Origin: Rhodospirillales bacterium
Lineage (GTDB): Bacteria; Pseudomonadota; Alphaproteobacteria; Rhodospirillales; UBA2165
Direction of reading: 5' to 3'
Length of the DNA: 46,330 nt
Assembly: GCA_028345065.1 (NCBI GenBank)
Contig: JAOMCN010000012.1
Location: 1 to 46,330, forward strand
Position numbers and translations under genes: made by a program
Notes under the pieces: generated by a model
Databases searched by the model: none
Told to the model about the DNA's origin: nothing
The model's input: the letters and a program-made list of their open reading frames with translations, nothing else
Shown here: piece after piece, positions 27,174-36,245 of the stretch
How positions within the stretch are numbered: the first letter of the stretch is position 1
How the letters are laid out: every line of letters starts with the position of its first letter

Positions 27174-28198
27174 TATGAACTCATTTGTTCAAATAGTTTA
27201 ATGTACTTGTCGACGACAATTTTTTCCGAAAACTTTGTTTTGTACATTTTTTTCCCGTTCTCAGCCAACCTCCTACCTAACTCGTCATTAGAAATCAGCC
27301 TTTTCAATGCGGTTGCTAATGCGGTTGCATCATTTACTGGAAATAGAATACCTGTCTCTTCATCTTTTATTAGGGCACCCGGTCCCAAGTTATCGGCAGC
27401 CACCACGGGAATACCGTGAGCCCAACCCTCAATTACTACATTGCCTAGCGGTTCGTGTCGGGACGGGCATACCAAGATATCGGCAGTTGCATACAGCGCC
27501 TCTACATCCTGACGCCAACCCAAAAAACGAACCCTTGGCCTAACACCAAGCCTTTCCGCTTCCCTTTCAAGGGTTTCACGTAAGGGTCCTTCACCCGCAA
27601 TCCAAAGATAGGCGTTTGGCACCTGGGCGAATGCTTCAAGTAGAACATCAAAGCCTTTATTTTCATGCAATCGACCAAGCGCCAATAACAAGGTAGCGTT
27701 ATTCGATGTATAATATTCTTTTCGCTGTATTTTGGGTGCCGTTTTAGCTGTTACAAAGTTTGGAAGGTAATGAACCTGGTCTTCACCCCAGCCATTATTT
27801 TTTAAATAGTTGGCAATGTCTTCCGTGTTGGCCACCAGATGATCACAGGCATGGTAATACTTTAGATTGTAGTAACCACCCAATCGACCAACATGTAAAA
27901 ACTTTCCACGCGCAGGTAACATAGCTGTTGCCCGGTTCATCCAAGTTAAGACAATATCCGGCTTGAACTCGGAAATCTGTTCTCTTAGCCCCCATCTTGT
28001 GACGGCATCCAAGGGACTTCCAAAACCAAGTTCAACCGGCTCAACTCCACCTGCCCGCAACTGGCTGGCTCGCAATTTATGTTTTCGAATAACCACTCGT
28101 TGTTGGATAACGGATGAATTTAACGCAATTGCCAAACGCACAAAGAACTCCTCGGCACCTCCGTAGTCAGCGCCCGCCATAGCTTGAAGAAGTTTCAC
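27173..28198 (-). CDS. glycosyltransferase, GT4 family
   Basis: A GT-B-fold retaining glycosyltransferase of family 4. The N-terminal acceptor domain begins MKLLQAMAGADYGGAEEFFVRLAIAL, with the GGAE loop. The C-terminal donor domain has LLALGRLHENKGFDVLLEAFA, GEGPLRETLEREAERLGV..VRFLGWRQDVEALYATADILVCPSRHEPLGNVVIEGWAHGIPVVAADNLG, including the E-x7-E nucleotide-sugar motif. The start is GTG, overlapping the upstream stop (GTGA), and it ends by overlapping asnB. Donor and acceptor sugars are unknown. Operon context with a heptosyltransferase points to LPS core or a similar surface glycan. Confidence 0.92.
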   Translation of the reverse strand: MKLLQAMAGADYGGAEEFFVRLAIALNSSVIQQRVVIRKHKLRASQLRAGGVEPVELGFGSPLDAVTRWGLREQISEFKPDIVLTWMNRATAMLPARGKFLHVGRLGGYYNLKYYHACDHLVANTEDIANYLKNNGWGEDQVHYLPNFVTAKTAPKIQRKEYYTSNNATLLLALGRLHENKGFDVLLEAFAQVPNAYLWIAGEGPLRETLEREAERLGVRPRVRFLGWRQDVEALYATADILVCPSRHEPLGNVVIEGWAHGIPVVAADNLGPGALIKDEETGILFPVNDATALATALKRLISNDELGRRLAENGKKMYKTKFSEKIVVDKYIKLFEQMSS

Positions 28199-29232
28199 TT
28201 AGGTATTAGCCTTTCAAACGCATCAGCTGCTTGGGACCAACCCCATCCTCTTTGCAGAGCTTGGGAGTTCTTGTGGGTTGTTAACCAATATTTATCATCC
28301 GTGAGCAACTTCACGGAGGCTTCGACAAATGCGTCCTCTGTATCAGTGATCGCACCAGTAAGACCATCCCTAACTCTCTCTACTACCGAACCGCATCGCT
28401 GAACGACCGCCGGCACCCCTGCTGCCTGTGCTTCCCCTAGAGCCAAACAAAAGGTCTCGTTTTCATCACCTTTGTAAAGCATTACGCGGGACTTTTGAAA
28501 TTCGTCGATTAATTTTGATTTGGATACTGGCTCCCTGATCACAACACCTTTTGCCTTAAGGGCTCGGGCTTGGTTTAAGACAGCTAAGATTTCTTTTTCT
28601 TTTTTTATTCCGACAGCACCATAGGTAATCGCACCTGAAAATAAATGTAGTTCCGCATCTGGCAAGATCGGGTGAATTTTGCGCTTCCAAACCGAAAGCA
28701 GCCAATCGAGAGACCTGAGCGGATTGGATGTAAAAATCGCCCTACGTGGGGGAGCAAATTTTGAAACAGAAACTACTCTAAAATCCTCGGAGATCCCGTA
28801 GGGTATAATTAACCTTCTTCCACCCGGCGCCCAAGATGGATATGTGGAGGCGTGATAATCACCGATAAAAATAATAGGGGGCTTTAGCTTCCATAGCTTA
28901 ACCATATAACGCCACTTGAAGAGATAACGTGCTGGATTATGTACCCAGAATATCGTGCGCTTTGCATGGGGCATCATTGGAATGAGCCTGTCTCCGCGAT
29001 TAGCAATGTAGAGATCAGCGTATTTTGGCATATCTTCAGTGATAGGTAACCAGTGCACACCGTCTATAGTGTTGGCTTCGGAACATTTGTTGCAGACCAG
29101 AACCTCGTGGCCGCGCGCCGCCAGTTCCTTGGTTAAATTTACTACAGAACTTTCAACACCACCCAAAGGCCCCCGAGCAGGACTTTGACCGTCAAACTCG
29201 ATCCCGTCATCGGCTAAGACGATGCAAGCCAT
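28195..29232 (-). CDS. glycosyltransferase, GT4-like (paralogue of 30975-32018)
   Basis: A GT-B glycosyltransferase with the N-terminal pattern LADDGIEFDGQSPARGPLGGVESSVVNLTKELAARGHEVLVCNKC and a C-terminal donor-binding part FCLALGEAQAAGVPAVVQRCGSVVERVRDGLTGAITDTEDAFVEA. It ends LQRGWGWSQAADAFERL. The first 55 residues and the last 25 match the protein encoded at 30975-32018 closely in pattern, so the two are likely ancient duplicates. The start overlaps the upstream gene's stop by one base (TAATG). The sugar specificity is unknown. Confidence 0.87.
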   Translation of the reverse strand: MACIVLADDGIEFDGQSPARGPLGGVESSVVNLTKELAARGHEVLVCNKCSEANTIDGVHWLPITEDMPKYADLYIANRGDRLIPMMPHAKRTIFWVHNPARYLFKWRYMVKLWKLKPPIIFIGDYHASTYPSWAPGGRRLIIPYGISEDFRVVSVSKFAPPRRAIFTSNPLRSLDWLLSVWKRKIHPILPDAELHLFSGAITYGAVGIKKEKEILAVLNQARALKAKGVVIREPVSKSKLIDEFQKSRVMLYKGDENETFCLALGEAQAAGVPAVVQRCGSVVERVRDGLTGAITDTEDAFVEASVKLLTDDKYWLTTHKNSQALQRGWGWSQAADAFERLIPK

Positions 29233-29990
29233 TAGCTTTCCTCAAGATCCGCTTTAATATAGGAAATGATAGGATAGAGGCCTGCAAATAGGGCAATCAA
29301 AATACCGTACCCGCCCTCTCTATACCCCTTACGGCCGATATAACATTTGATGAAGCGTGAAAAGATACGGCGTATATAGCCCGGATATGAGCCATAATCA
29401 CTGGATTCCCGCATATCTTTTGCCCGCGCAGTGCTATAGGAATCCAGACGTTTGATCATATCGGTGATACTCCGGTCAACAAAGTGCTGTAATCGATTAG
29501 TAAGCATTGGCCCTTTACGCCCATCCCAAACGAGCCTGGGGTGAACCCTTTGGGGGCCCCAGGTTTTTGCGCCATTTCTGAATAAACCTGGGTAAGCGGC
29601 TTTACCGTAAGATGCACCCCAACCGTAACGCACCAATCTATCACCAATGTAATTATCCACCGGTATCTCATACCAGTCATATTCATTTGAAGCTATTACT
29701 GCGCGTATTTCTTTCCCAAGTTCTGTGGACACATGTTCATCCGCGTCTACTTCAAGTATCCAATCGCACGAGCAGGCTGCAATCGCGGCATTACGTCTTT
29801 CTCCCTCGCGCTCCCAAGCACCTTCAGAAATTACAGCGCCAAAGCTTATAGAAATCTCTTGAGAAGAATCTGTGCACCGGTCGAGTATCACTACCAGCTC
29901 ATCGGCAAAGGTGAGTGTCTCCAAACATGCCGCGAGACAATTCTCTTCGTTATGTACACTTACCACTGCTGATAACGTGGGAAGTTTCAC
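29232..29990 (-). CDS. glycosyltransferase family 2 (WaaE/KdtX-like)
   Basis: A GT-A-fold family 2 transferase. The N-terminus LSAVVSVHNEENCLAACLETLTFADELVVILDRCTDSSQEI, the segment WEREGERRNAAIAACSCDWILEVDADEHVS with its DAD metal site, and the basic C-terminal half (RHPRLVWDGRKGPM... then a terminal hydrophobic stretch GGYGILIALFAGLYPIISYI) resemble LPS-core glucosyltransferases such as WaaE. The C-terminal hydrophobic stretch suggests membrane association. The GTG start overlaps the upstream heptosyltransferase stop (GTGA). This fits assembly of a lipid-linked inner-core or O-unit sugar; the sugar itself cannot be read. Confidence 0.9.
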   Translation of the reverse strand: MKLPTLSAVVSVHNEENCLAACLETLTFADELVVILDRCTDSSQEISISFGAVISEGAWEREGERRNAAIAACSCDWILEVDADEHVSTELGKEIRAVIASNEYDWYEIPVDNYIGDRLVRYGWGASYGKAAYPGLFRNGAKTWGPQRVHPRLVWDGRKGPMLTNRLQHFVDRSITDMIKRLDSYSTARAKDMRESSDYGSYPGYIRRIFSRFIKCYIGRKGYREGGYGILIALFAGLYPIISYIKADLEES

Positions 29991-30946
29991 TCTTTCGATT
30001 CCTTAAAGCGCCACCAAAGATCGTTCGCACCTTTCTCAGCCATATCAACACTAAGGCTGTCCATCAAACTATCCGACGCGCGGTGATCAAATTTCTCAGG
30101 GAATATCTCTGCCATGCCTGCTTTTGTTCTTACAACACTCGTATAATCTCCCCAGGGGGCATATAGTAAATCTGGGGTCGGCCCAAATAGAGCAAGAGTA
30201 GGAATGCCCGAAGCAGCCGCCAAATGCATCAATCCGGAATCATTACCCACATATAAAGAGCATCGTTTCAGGCAGGCATATGCCTGCAATAAATCTAAAT
30301 TACCCACTAAATCGATACGCCGTTCTTCAGGAATATCACTAATGAGGTTGAACACCGTGGGGCGCTCGTCGTCACGCCCAAATATAGCAACCCGACTCCC
30401 TGGAAGTATTCCATGTGGTCCACTCAAACGTTTGATTAGCTCAGAAAAATTTTCCGACCGCCAAGTTTTAGCTCTCCAATTTGCTGTTGGTCCGACCGCT
30501 ATAACGGGCTCTCCATGGGGTATTAATTTTTGGGCTAGGTTTTCCTCATACTCATCCGTCCAAAGAATAGGCTCCGCCACGAATTCAGGATCCAATACCC
30601 GGGCTAGCCTCTCGATACGACGCTCTGAACCAGTACCTCTTGGAACACCGTAACGGCTGCCACGCAATAACAAGTAGGTAACAGGTGCGTTCCGTAAATC
30701 AATCACAATATCCCAATAGGTTCCAATACAAATTACCCATAACCTAAGCCAATGAAGCGAGAACAACATTTTGTCTAGAACAATTATTCTCTCAAGTCCT
30801 GGTACACAACGAAATAACGGTGCTGCCGCAGGGCCACATGCAATGGTAATCTTGATATTAGAATTATCTGATATTACCTTGTTAAGGAGGCCCGTTGAAA
30901 GGATCGCGTCACCAACACGGGTCGATGTAATAAACAACATCTTCAT
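29987..30946 (-). CDS. glycosyltransferase family 9 (heptosyltransferase-like)
   Basis: Family 9 transferases add ADP-heptose to LPS core acceptors. The N-terminal loop MLFITSTRVGDAILSTGLLNKVISD and the donor-site motif CSLYVGNDSGLMHLAAASGIPTLALFGPTPDLLYAPWG are the classical GT9 signatures, and VAVGPTANWRAKTWRSENFSELI is also present. Whether it adds heptose I, heptose II or another sugar is unclear. It lies second in the minus-strand operon, 28 nt after the first glycosyltransferase, and its stop overlaps the following GT2 start. Confidence 0.93.
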   Translation of the reverse strand: MKMLFITSTRVGDAILSTGLLNKVISDNSNIKITIACGPAAAPLFRCVPGLERIIVLDKMLFSLHWLRLWVICIGTYWDIVIDLRNAPVTYLLLRGSRYGVPRGTGSERRIERLARVLDPEFVAEPILWTDEYEENLAQKLIPHGEPVIAVGPTANWRAKTWRSENFSELIKRLSGPHGILPGSRVAIFGRDDERPTVFNLISDIPEERRIDLVGNLDLLQAYACLKRCSLYVGNDSGLMHLAAASGIPTLALFGPTPDLLYAPWGDYTSVVRTKAGMAEIFPEKFDHRASDSLMDSLSVDMAEKGANDLWWRFKESKE

Positions 30947-30974
30947 TTTTTTATATATATAACTAGTATCAATC

Positions 30975-32018
30975 TTAGCTCCAGAGGGCTTCGAATTCGG
31001 CAGCTACAACCCGCCAACCGCGTTGTCTCTGCAAGGCTAGCGCGTCTTTATGCAAGCTCCGGTAAATACCACTACTTTCTGCAAGAATTTCAGCAACCAA
31101 ATTTACAAAAGCCGGGTCATCGGGCGCAATGTACCCCGATTGACCATTGCATACACGTTCGGCAATTGCCCCAGCACTCTGGTCCGTTGTTCTCACCAAC
31201 GCTGGCAAGCCAGTAGCCTGAGATTCTGCAAGGGTATTTCCGTACATCTCCATCTTAATTGCAGGGTATAGGTGTAATTTAGCAGCTCCATAGACATTAG
31301 CCATGATAGAATCGGACATAGGAGATTTTATAAAGACGCCGCATTTTTCAGACTTTAACACCATAGGTATAAGATCATCAAAACCATCCCCAATCACACC
31401 TGTGTCCCGCCAACGTGACAATGAAGTTGAGTAAATATGAAGTTGTGCGTGATCATTATTGGGGCGAATTTCATCCACCCAAAGACGAAGTATTTCCTGC
31501 ATTGCATGGCGGGGGTGAGTGGTCGTAATAGCCACCGGTGGGGGTTCAAATTGATCACTCTCAAAATCCAAATAGACGTCCGCAACGCCTGGCACGATAA
31601 TCGCTTCTTGGTAGATCCGATTAGGTTTCCAACTCCGGCGTTGGGTTTCTCCCAAGTAAATCAAAGTAGGCATATACTTGTCCAGAAGCATTTGGTTTTT
31701 AGTTTTGTTTAAGAACGAGAGAGGTCCCCAAAGCCATAAAAACCGCTGGTCAACGTCATCTATTTCTTGCAACAAAGTGGGCCGACGAAACGCAATAAGA
31801 ATTTCGCAATCGGGGGGACGTGGTGCATCAAATGGTACCCATCTTACACCATTCAACTCGAAATAGGATTCACATCTGTTTACAGCCGTGACTTCATATC
31901 CCTTTGCTGCAAAGGCCTCAGAAAGCCCCACAAATGCCTTCTCTCCACCACCTATCGATCTTTTTCTTGGCGTTGATCCATCAAATGGAATTGAGTCATC
32001 AATTAGGGTAATTCGCAT
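30975..32018 (-). CDS. glycosyltransferase, GT4-like, first gene of glycan operon
   Basis: A GT-B glycosyltransferase of 347 residues that begins MRITLIDDSIPFDGSTPRKRSIGGGEKAFVGLSEAFAAKGYEVTAVNRC and has the donor-domain segment NTLAESQATGLPALVRTTDQSAGAIAERVCNGQSGYIAPDDPAFVNLVAEIL. It shares its N- and C-terminal patterns with the protein at 28195-29232. The operon promoter probably lies between this ATG and the divergent ygfZ (about 97 nt, 32019-32115). No signal peptide is present. Sugar donor and acceptor are unknown. Confidence 0.87.
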   Translation of the reverse strand: MRITLIDDSIPFDGSTPRKRSIGGGEKAFVGLSEAFAAKGYEVTAVNRCESYFELNGVRWVPFDAPRPPDCEILIAFRRPTLLQEIDDVDQRFLWLWGPLSFLNKTKNQMLLDKYMPTLIYLGETQRRSWKPNRIYQEAIIVPGVADVYLDFESDQFEPPPVAITTTHPRHAMQEILRLWVDEIRPNNDHAQLHIYSTSLSRWRDTGVIGDGFDDLIPMVLKSEKCGVFIKSPMSDSIMANVYGAAKLHLYPAIKMEMYGNTLAESQATGLPALVRTTDQSAGAIAERVCNGQSGYIAPDDPAFVNLVAEILAESSGIYRSLHKDALALQRQRGWRVVAAEFEALWS

Positions 32019-32115
32019 GGTAAAATGTTATAAAAGAGGAATATCAAAAAGCAAATTTAGAGTGATCTACCTTAGAACGATTTGCGAATGTATTTACTAA
32101 CGCTATATTGGCTCC

Positions 32116-32997
32116 ATGAGTGAACGCCTCTTTACCCGACTTTTAGACCGCTCAGTTTTAGAAATATCAGGCGAGGATGCCCGAAGATTTTTGCAGGGTC
32201 TTGTCTCCAATGATATTGAAAAGGTCTCAGAGAAGCGAGCAATTTACGGTGCCTTCCTGACAGCCCAGGGAAAATACCTTCATGATTTTTTCATTACGAC
32301 CATAGGATCTCGCCTATTACTAGACTGTGAGGCCTCTCGAATTGAGGATTTATACAGGCGCTTAAAGATTTATAAACTCCGATCAAATGTGGAGATAATT
32401 ATTACTGATGCTTACCGGGTTCTGGCACTATTTGGTGCTGGAGCCCTCATATCCCTCGAACTCCCAGAAAATTCTGGCGCAGCAAAATTTTTTGAAAATG
32501 GTATTGTATATACTGATCCGAGGCTCGCTCTTGCGGGCGCCCGATGCATTTTGCCCAATGAGTCGATAGGTAAGGTCATCTCTGCGGGTTTTTCGGAAGC
32601 TAGTGATGACCGCTATCAACGGCACCGAATTTCCCTAGGCCTACCTGACAGTAGCCGTGACATGGAAGTGGAAAAATCTATCCTACTAGAGGGCGGGTTC
32701 GAAGAATTGAATGGTGTAGATTTCAAAAAAGGCTGTTATATGGGCCAGGAACTGACAGCCAGAACTAAATTTAGGGGATTGATTAAAAAGAGACTCATGC
32801 CGGTCAATATTCAAGGTGCTAAGCTTTCACCGGGTACGTTAATCAAACAAAATGGAAAGACTGTTGGAGAACTTCGATCGACTTTCGGTGATCTGGGCAT
32901 GGCGGTCATACGACTAGAGGCCTTAGAGAAGAGCGACGTGCTAACCTCTGGCGATACGTTGGTTGTTCCTAAAAAACCAAAATGGGCAAATTTTTAG
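32116..32997 (+). CDS. ygfZ: tRNA-modifying/Fe-S assembly protein YgfZ (folate-binding)
   Basis: A GcvT-related folate-binding protein that helps assemble or repair Fe-S clusters in enzymes such as MiaB. The diagnostic motif is KGCYMGQELTARTKFRG (K-G-C-[FYW]-x-G-Q-E), whose cysteine is essential in the family. The N-terminal LLDRSVLEISGEDARRFLQGLVSNDIEKVSEKRAIYGAFLTAQGKYLHDFF is also typical. Length (293 residues) is normal for the alphaproteobacterial form. It is divergent from the glycan operon, and the next gene starts 9 nt after its stop, so they are co-transcribed. Confidence 0.93.
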   Translation: MSERLFTRLLDRSVLEISGEDARRFLQGLVSNDIEKVSEKRAIYGAFLTAQGKYLHDFFITTIGSRLLLDCEASRIEDLYRRLKIYKLRSNVEIIITDAYRVLALFGAGALISLELPENSGAAKFFENGIVYTDPRLALAGARCILPNESIGKVISAGFSEASDDRYQRHRISLGLPDSSRDMEVEKSILLEGGFEELNGVDFKKGCYMGQELTARTKFRGLIKKRLMPVNIQGAKLSPGTLIKQNGKTVGELRSTFGDLGMAVIRLEALEKSDVLTSGDTLVVPKKPKWANF

Positions 32998-33006
32998 GAT
33001 ATCCCG

Positions 33007-33681
33007 GTGACAGACGGCAGTTCCATCCACGATAATTCTCTACTGGAACCCGTAAACCGCGTTTTTAGCCAATCTGTCAAAATTCACGGCTCCAAACCCA
33101 AGGCTGTAGCCTGGAGTAATCGGGAAAGACAATTCCGGCGCTTCCAGATTTTTGCCGGGTTATTTCCTCTAATTCCATCCGAAACCAGTTTTAGTATAAA
33201 TGACCTTGGCTGCGGTTATGGAGCAATGTTCGCAGCATATAAAGATCTTCCGGAGTTCAAAAATGGTAGCTACTTTGGGTATGATATTAGTATAGAGATG
33301 CTGTTAGAGGCAAAGAAGCACCTCGATGATCCTCGTTCTTCTTGGATCCAAAGCCACTTAGCGACGGAGGAAGCGGACTTCTCCTTTGTTTCCGGTACAT
33401 ACAACCTCAATATGGACGCCGATGAGGATCAATGGCGAACCTATATAGAAAATAACCTACTTCAGCTTTGGTCTAAAACTCGTTTAGCGCTAGGTTTCAA
33501 TATGCTCAGCGTGCATTCACCTAAGCGTCAAAAAACACTTTATTATGCCGACCCTGACCATTTTTTGGCCTTCTGCACAAAAAACATGAATGGCCGTGTT
33601 CAATTGGTTAATCGGCTTGCGCCTGAAGAGTTTGTGATTTTCATTTTACGGAAAGAAAGTCTAAAAAATAGTAACGGATAG
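33007..33681 (+). CDS. class I SAM-dependent methyltransferase
   Basis: A methyltransferase-like protein of 224 residues. The SAM-binding motif I is SINDLGCGYGAMFAAYKDL, followed by FGYDISIEMLLEAKKHL (acidic end of strand 2). Beyond these the sequence is divergent, and the target molecule is unknown. The start is GTG 33007 with AGGA about 8 nt upstream, 9 nt after the ygfZ stop. Its 3' end overlaps the convergent TauE/SafE gene by 21 nt. Its tie to ygfZ suggests housekeeping, but a specific role is not visible. Confidence 0.82.
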   Translation: MTDGSSIHDNSLLEPVNRVFSQSVKIHGSKPKAVAWSNRERQFRRFQIFAGLFPLIPSETSFSINDLGCGYGAMFAAYKDLPEFKNGSYFGYDISIEMLLEAKKHLDDPRSSWIQSHLATEEADFSFVSGTYNLNMDADEDQWRTYIENNLLQLWSKTRLALGFNMLSVHSPKRQKTLYYADPDHFLAFCTKNMNGRVQLVNRLAPEEFVIFILRKESLKNSNG

Positions 33682-34524
33682 ACCAAGAACGATCAGCATG
33701 ATCAGAGAAAACCTCTTAAAAACCTCACCGGGAAGTCGCTGAAATAGTCCAGCGCCTATCCACGCACCTAGCAATTGTATAGGCGCGATTATCACACCAC
33801 GTGCCAAAGATCGACCGTCCATGCCACCTCCAATAACGAGGAATGTAAAAACACAGAAAGATATAACAGTTACTGCTATGATTAGATTAGCCCTTTGAAT
33901 TTCGGCAGGAACAGGCTTGGACAAAATGTAAAGAACTAATGGCGCACCCCCACACCCAGAAAACCCATTAATAAACCCGCAGGCAACGCCAGCACTCGCC
34001 GCAGGGACCACACCCCGCGGCCCTTTATAACTCCAACCGGAAAGTTGAAGGAGAGCAGACATGATAATGATGACGCCAATTATCCTAATCACCAAGCTCA
34101 GTTCCAGTTGAAAAAGAAGATATGTACCGGCAGGAATTGATAGCACGATGGCGCCCAAAAGCGGTTTCATTTCTTGCCAGTCAGTTCGCTTTGCCGCCCA
34201 AGGAAACAGTTTGGCTGAAACCAACATACCGCCGATAAGAATAATTCCAAGTGACTGCACTGGTCCATACAACAGGCTCATCAGAGGCATCATAACCATG
34301 GCACCACCCCAGCCTGTGAAACCATGCATTAAACCACCAGTAAATCCTATCCCAATGGCTGCTAGGAGATCTATGGTCAAGACAGTTTGGATTAATTCAA
34401 GCAACGGAGGTCTGCTCCTAAATCGGATTTCTGATTCTAACATCACAGCCAATCCGGCAAACATCAATGTCCAAAATGCAAGGAGACCAAAATTTCGCTT
34501 AGCATCTAGAGAATTTTGTAACAT
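33661..34524 (-). CDS. TauE/SafE family membrane transporter
   Basis: An eight-to-nine-helix membrane protein of the sulfite exporter TauE/SafE (DUF81) family. Two repeated halves carry the glycine-rich family patterns GIGFTGGLMHGFTGWGGAMVMMPLMSLLYGPVQSLGIILIGGM and AGVACGFINGFSGCGGAPLVLYILSKPV. Relatives export sulfite, sulfoacetate or other small organic anions; the substrate here is not determined. A frame extends to 34563, but ATG 34524 (MLQNSLDAKR) has AGAGG about 7 nt upstream. It is divergent from the VOC gene, which opens the catabolic region, so it may move a pathway anion. Confidence 0.9.
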   Translation of the reverse strand: MLQNSLDAKRNFGLLAFWTLMFAGLAVMLESEIRFRSRPPLLELIQTVLTIDLLAAIGIGFTGGLMHGFTGWGGAMVMMPLMSLLYGPVQSLGIILIGGMLVSAKLFPWAAKRTDWQEMKPLLGAIVLSIPAGTYLLFQLELSLVIRIIGVIIIMSALLQLSGWSYKGPRGVVPAASAGVACGFINGFSGCGGAPLVLYILSKPVPAEIQRANLIIAVTVISFCVFTFLVIGGGMDGRSLARGVIIAPIQLLGAWIGAGLFQRLPGEVFKRFSLIMLIVLGLSVTIF

Positions 34525-34596
34525 TAATATTCCTCTGGGCTGAATGATCTCTATGGGGCACAATTGCTTAATATTTAAAATCCAGAGGAGGAGTTT

Positions 34597-35202
34597 ATGG
34601 CTCGCGGGGTTATCGATATCGAGGGGATCAATTCCCCGGAATTACAATCTCTCAAAAGCACCAAAACTCCAGATGACATACCCTTCTGCATCACCAAGAT
34701 CGGCCACGTCGTTCTTAAAGTTAAGGATCTAGAACGATCAGTAAACTTTTACACTCAAATTCTTGGATTTCGTGTCTCAGATGCTTACCCGGAAAATATG
34801 ATGCCTGGCCGCATGGTCTTTATGCGCTGCAATAGAGACCATCACGGTGTCGCGCTGGTTGGCGGTGCCCCAAGCAACTCAAGTAATTTAGAACTACATC
34901 ATATGGCATTTGAAGTGAGTACAATCGACGAAGTTTTGAAAGCGCGAGAACACCTAATAAAGAACAACGTCCAAATCCAATTTGAAGGTCGTCGCCGTGC
35001 CGGTGCCCAAGTCGCGGTTGAATTTTTAGATCCGGATGGCCATTGGCTGGAAATCTTTTGGGGGCTGGACCAAATCGCACCCGACGCTAAAGCGAGACCA
35101 CCGGAGGAGTGGGTCGAAGTTTTCTCCCTCGAAGATGCAATAGACAATGCGCCACTGGGCCAAAATACTAAACTGAAGGATCGTAAACTACGGAAGAATT
35201 AA
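34597..35202 (+). CDS. VOC-family protein, extradiol-dioxygenase/glyoxalase-like
   Basis: One VOC (glyoxalase/bleomycin-resistance/type I extradiol dioxygenase) module of beta-alpha-beta-beta-beta units. A 2-His-1-Glu metal site is readable: His37 in ITKIGHVVLKVKDLERSVNFYTQILGFRVSD, His102 in LELHHMAFEV, and Glu152 in DPDGHWLEIFWG. A strong AGGAGGAG precedes the ATG. The product is 201 residues, shorter than two-module extradiol dioxygenases, so glyoxalase or isomerase activity is also possible. It sits upstream of an alpha/beta hydrolase and near an FAD hydroxylase and an FAH hydrolase, which favours ring cleavage, but this is inference. Confidence 0.87.
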   Translation: MARGVIDIEGINSPELQSLKSTKTPDDIPFCITKIGHVVLKVKDLERSVNFYTQILGFRVSDAYPENMMPGRMVFMRCNRDHHGVALVGGAPSNSSNLELHHMAFEVSTIDEVLKAREHLIKNNVQIQFEGRRRAGAQVAVEFLDPDGHWLEIFWGLDQIAPDAKARPPEEWVEVFSLEDAIDNAPLGQNTKLKDRKLRKN

Positions 35203-35314
35203 ACCATTTCCAATTATGAAACGACTATAATAATTTTACTGATTACACGCTGTCTATTTAATGTTCAAAGAAAAGTTCGGTAATGTATAGCTTTAATAAG
35301 GGAAGGATCGGTGA

Positions 35315-36202
35315 ATGAGTTTCGCAACGACACAAGATGGCGTAAAGCTGTATTTTGAGGAGACCGGCAAAGGAACACCGATAATTTTTGTTCACGAGTA
35401 TGCGGGAGATCATCGTAGTTGGGAGCCACAGGTCCGTTTTTTCAGTAGATTTTACCGTTGTATTGCCTATAGTGCGCGCGGATACCCGCCATCAGACGTA
35501 CCAGCAGACGCAAGTTCCTATAGCCAAGACTTAGCGCAAACTGATATTTTAGCGATCCTAGACCACCTTGAAATCGAAGCGGCTCATATCGTCGGGCTTT
35601 CGATGGGTGGTTTTGCAACACTCCACTTTGGATTAAACAACCCAGAGCGATCACAGTCCTTGGTTGTTGCTGGTTGCGGTTATGGAGCGGATGAAAGCAC
35701 AAAACATAAATTCAGACAGGAAGCTGAGGCTGCAGCAGACAACATTGAAGCCCAGACCATGGAAGAGTTTGGAAAAAGTTACGGTTTGGCCCCAACTCGG
35801 GTTCAATATAAAAACAAAGACCCGAGAGGATGGTCGGAATTTGAGACACAACTCCGAGAGCACTCTACTTTAGGTTCAGCCAACACCATGCGGGGTGTCC
35901 AAGCGAAGCGCCCTTCACTGTATCAACTAGTGGATGAGTTGCGAAATCTCACTGTTCCTACATTAATCCTTAATGGAGACGAGGATGAACCATGTTTGGA
36001 CGTGGGAATATATTTAAAGCGGACGATTAGCAGTTCTGCTTTAGTAACTTTACCCAAGACAGGACATGCTAGTAATTTAGAAGAACCTGCACTCTTTAAT
36101 ATGTTCTGCGATAACTTTTTTCATCAAGTGGAGGCTAATATGTGGAGTTTACGAGATCCACGTTCTATCAGTAGTAACATTCTCTCAACATCTGAAAGTT
36201 AG
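35315..36202 (+). CDS. alpha/beta hydrolase (MhpC/enol-lactonase type)
   Basis: A cytoplasmic alpha/beta-fold hydrolase of 295 residues. The nucleophile elbow is GLSMGGFATLHFGL, the oxyanion region is FVHEYAGDHRSWEPQVRFF, the acid probably lies in LILNGDEDEPC, and the catalytic His is in KTGHASNLEEPALF. This pattern is common to meta-cleavage product hydrolases and 3-oxoadipate enol-lactonases. AAGGA and GG lie before the ATG. It follows the VOC gene after 112 nt on the same strand. The role is likely C-C or ester hydrolysis in a catabolic route; the substrate is not known. Confidence 0.9.
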   Translation: MSFATTQDGVKLYFEETGKGTPIIFVHEYAGDHRSWEPQVRFFSRFYRCIAYSARGYPPSDVPADASSYSQDLAQTDILAILDHLEIEAAHIVGLSMGGFATLHFGLNNPERSQSLVVAGCGYGADESTKHKFRQEAEAAADNIEAQTMEEFGKSYGLAPTRVQYKNKDPRGWSEFETQLREHSTLGSANTMRGVQAKRPSLYQLVDELRNLTVPTLILNGDEDEPCLDVGIYLKRTISSSALVTLPKTGHASNLEEPALFNMFCDNFFHQVEANMWSLRDPRSISSNILSTSES

Positions 36203-36245
36203 AGGGGCTTTAAGTGATGGCTATCAAGGCATACCAAACTGCAAT

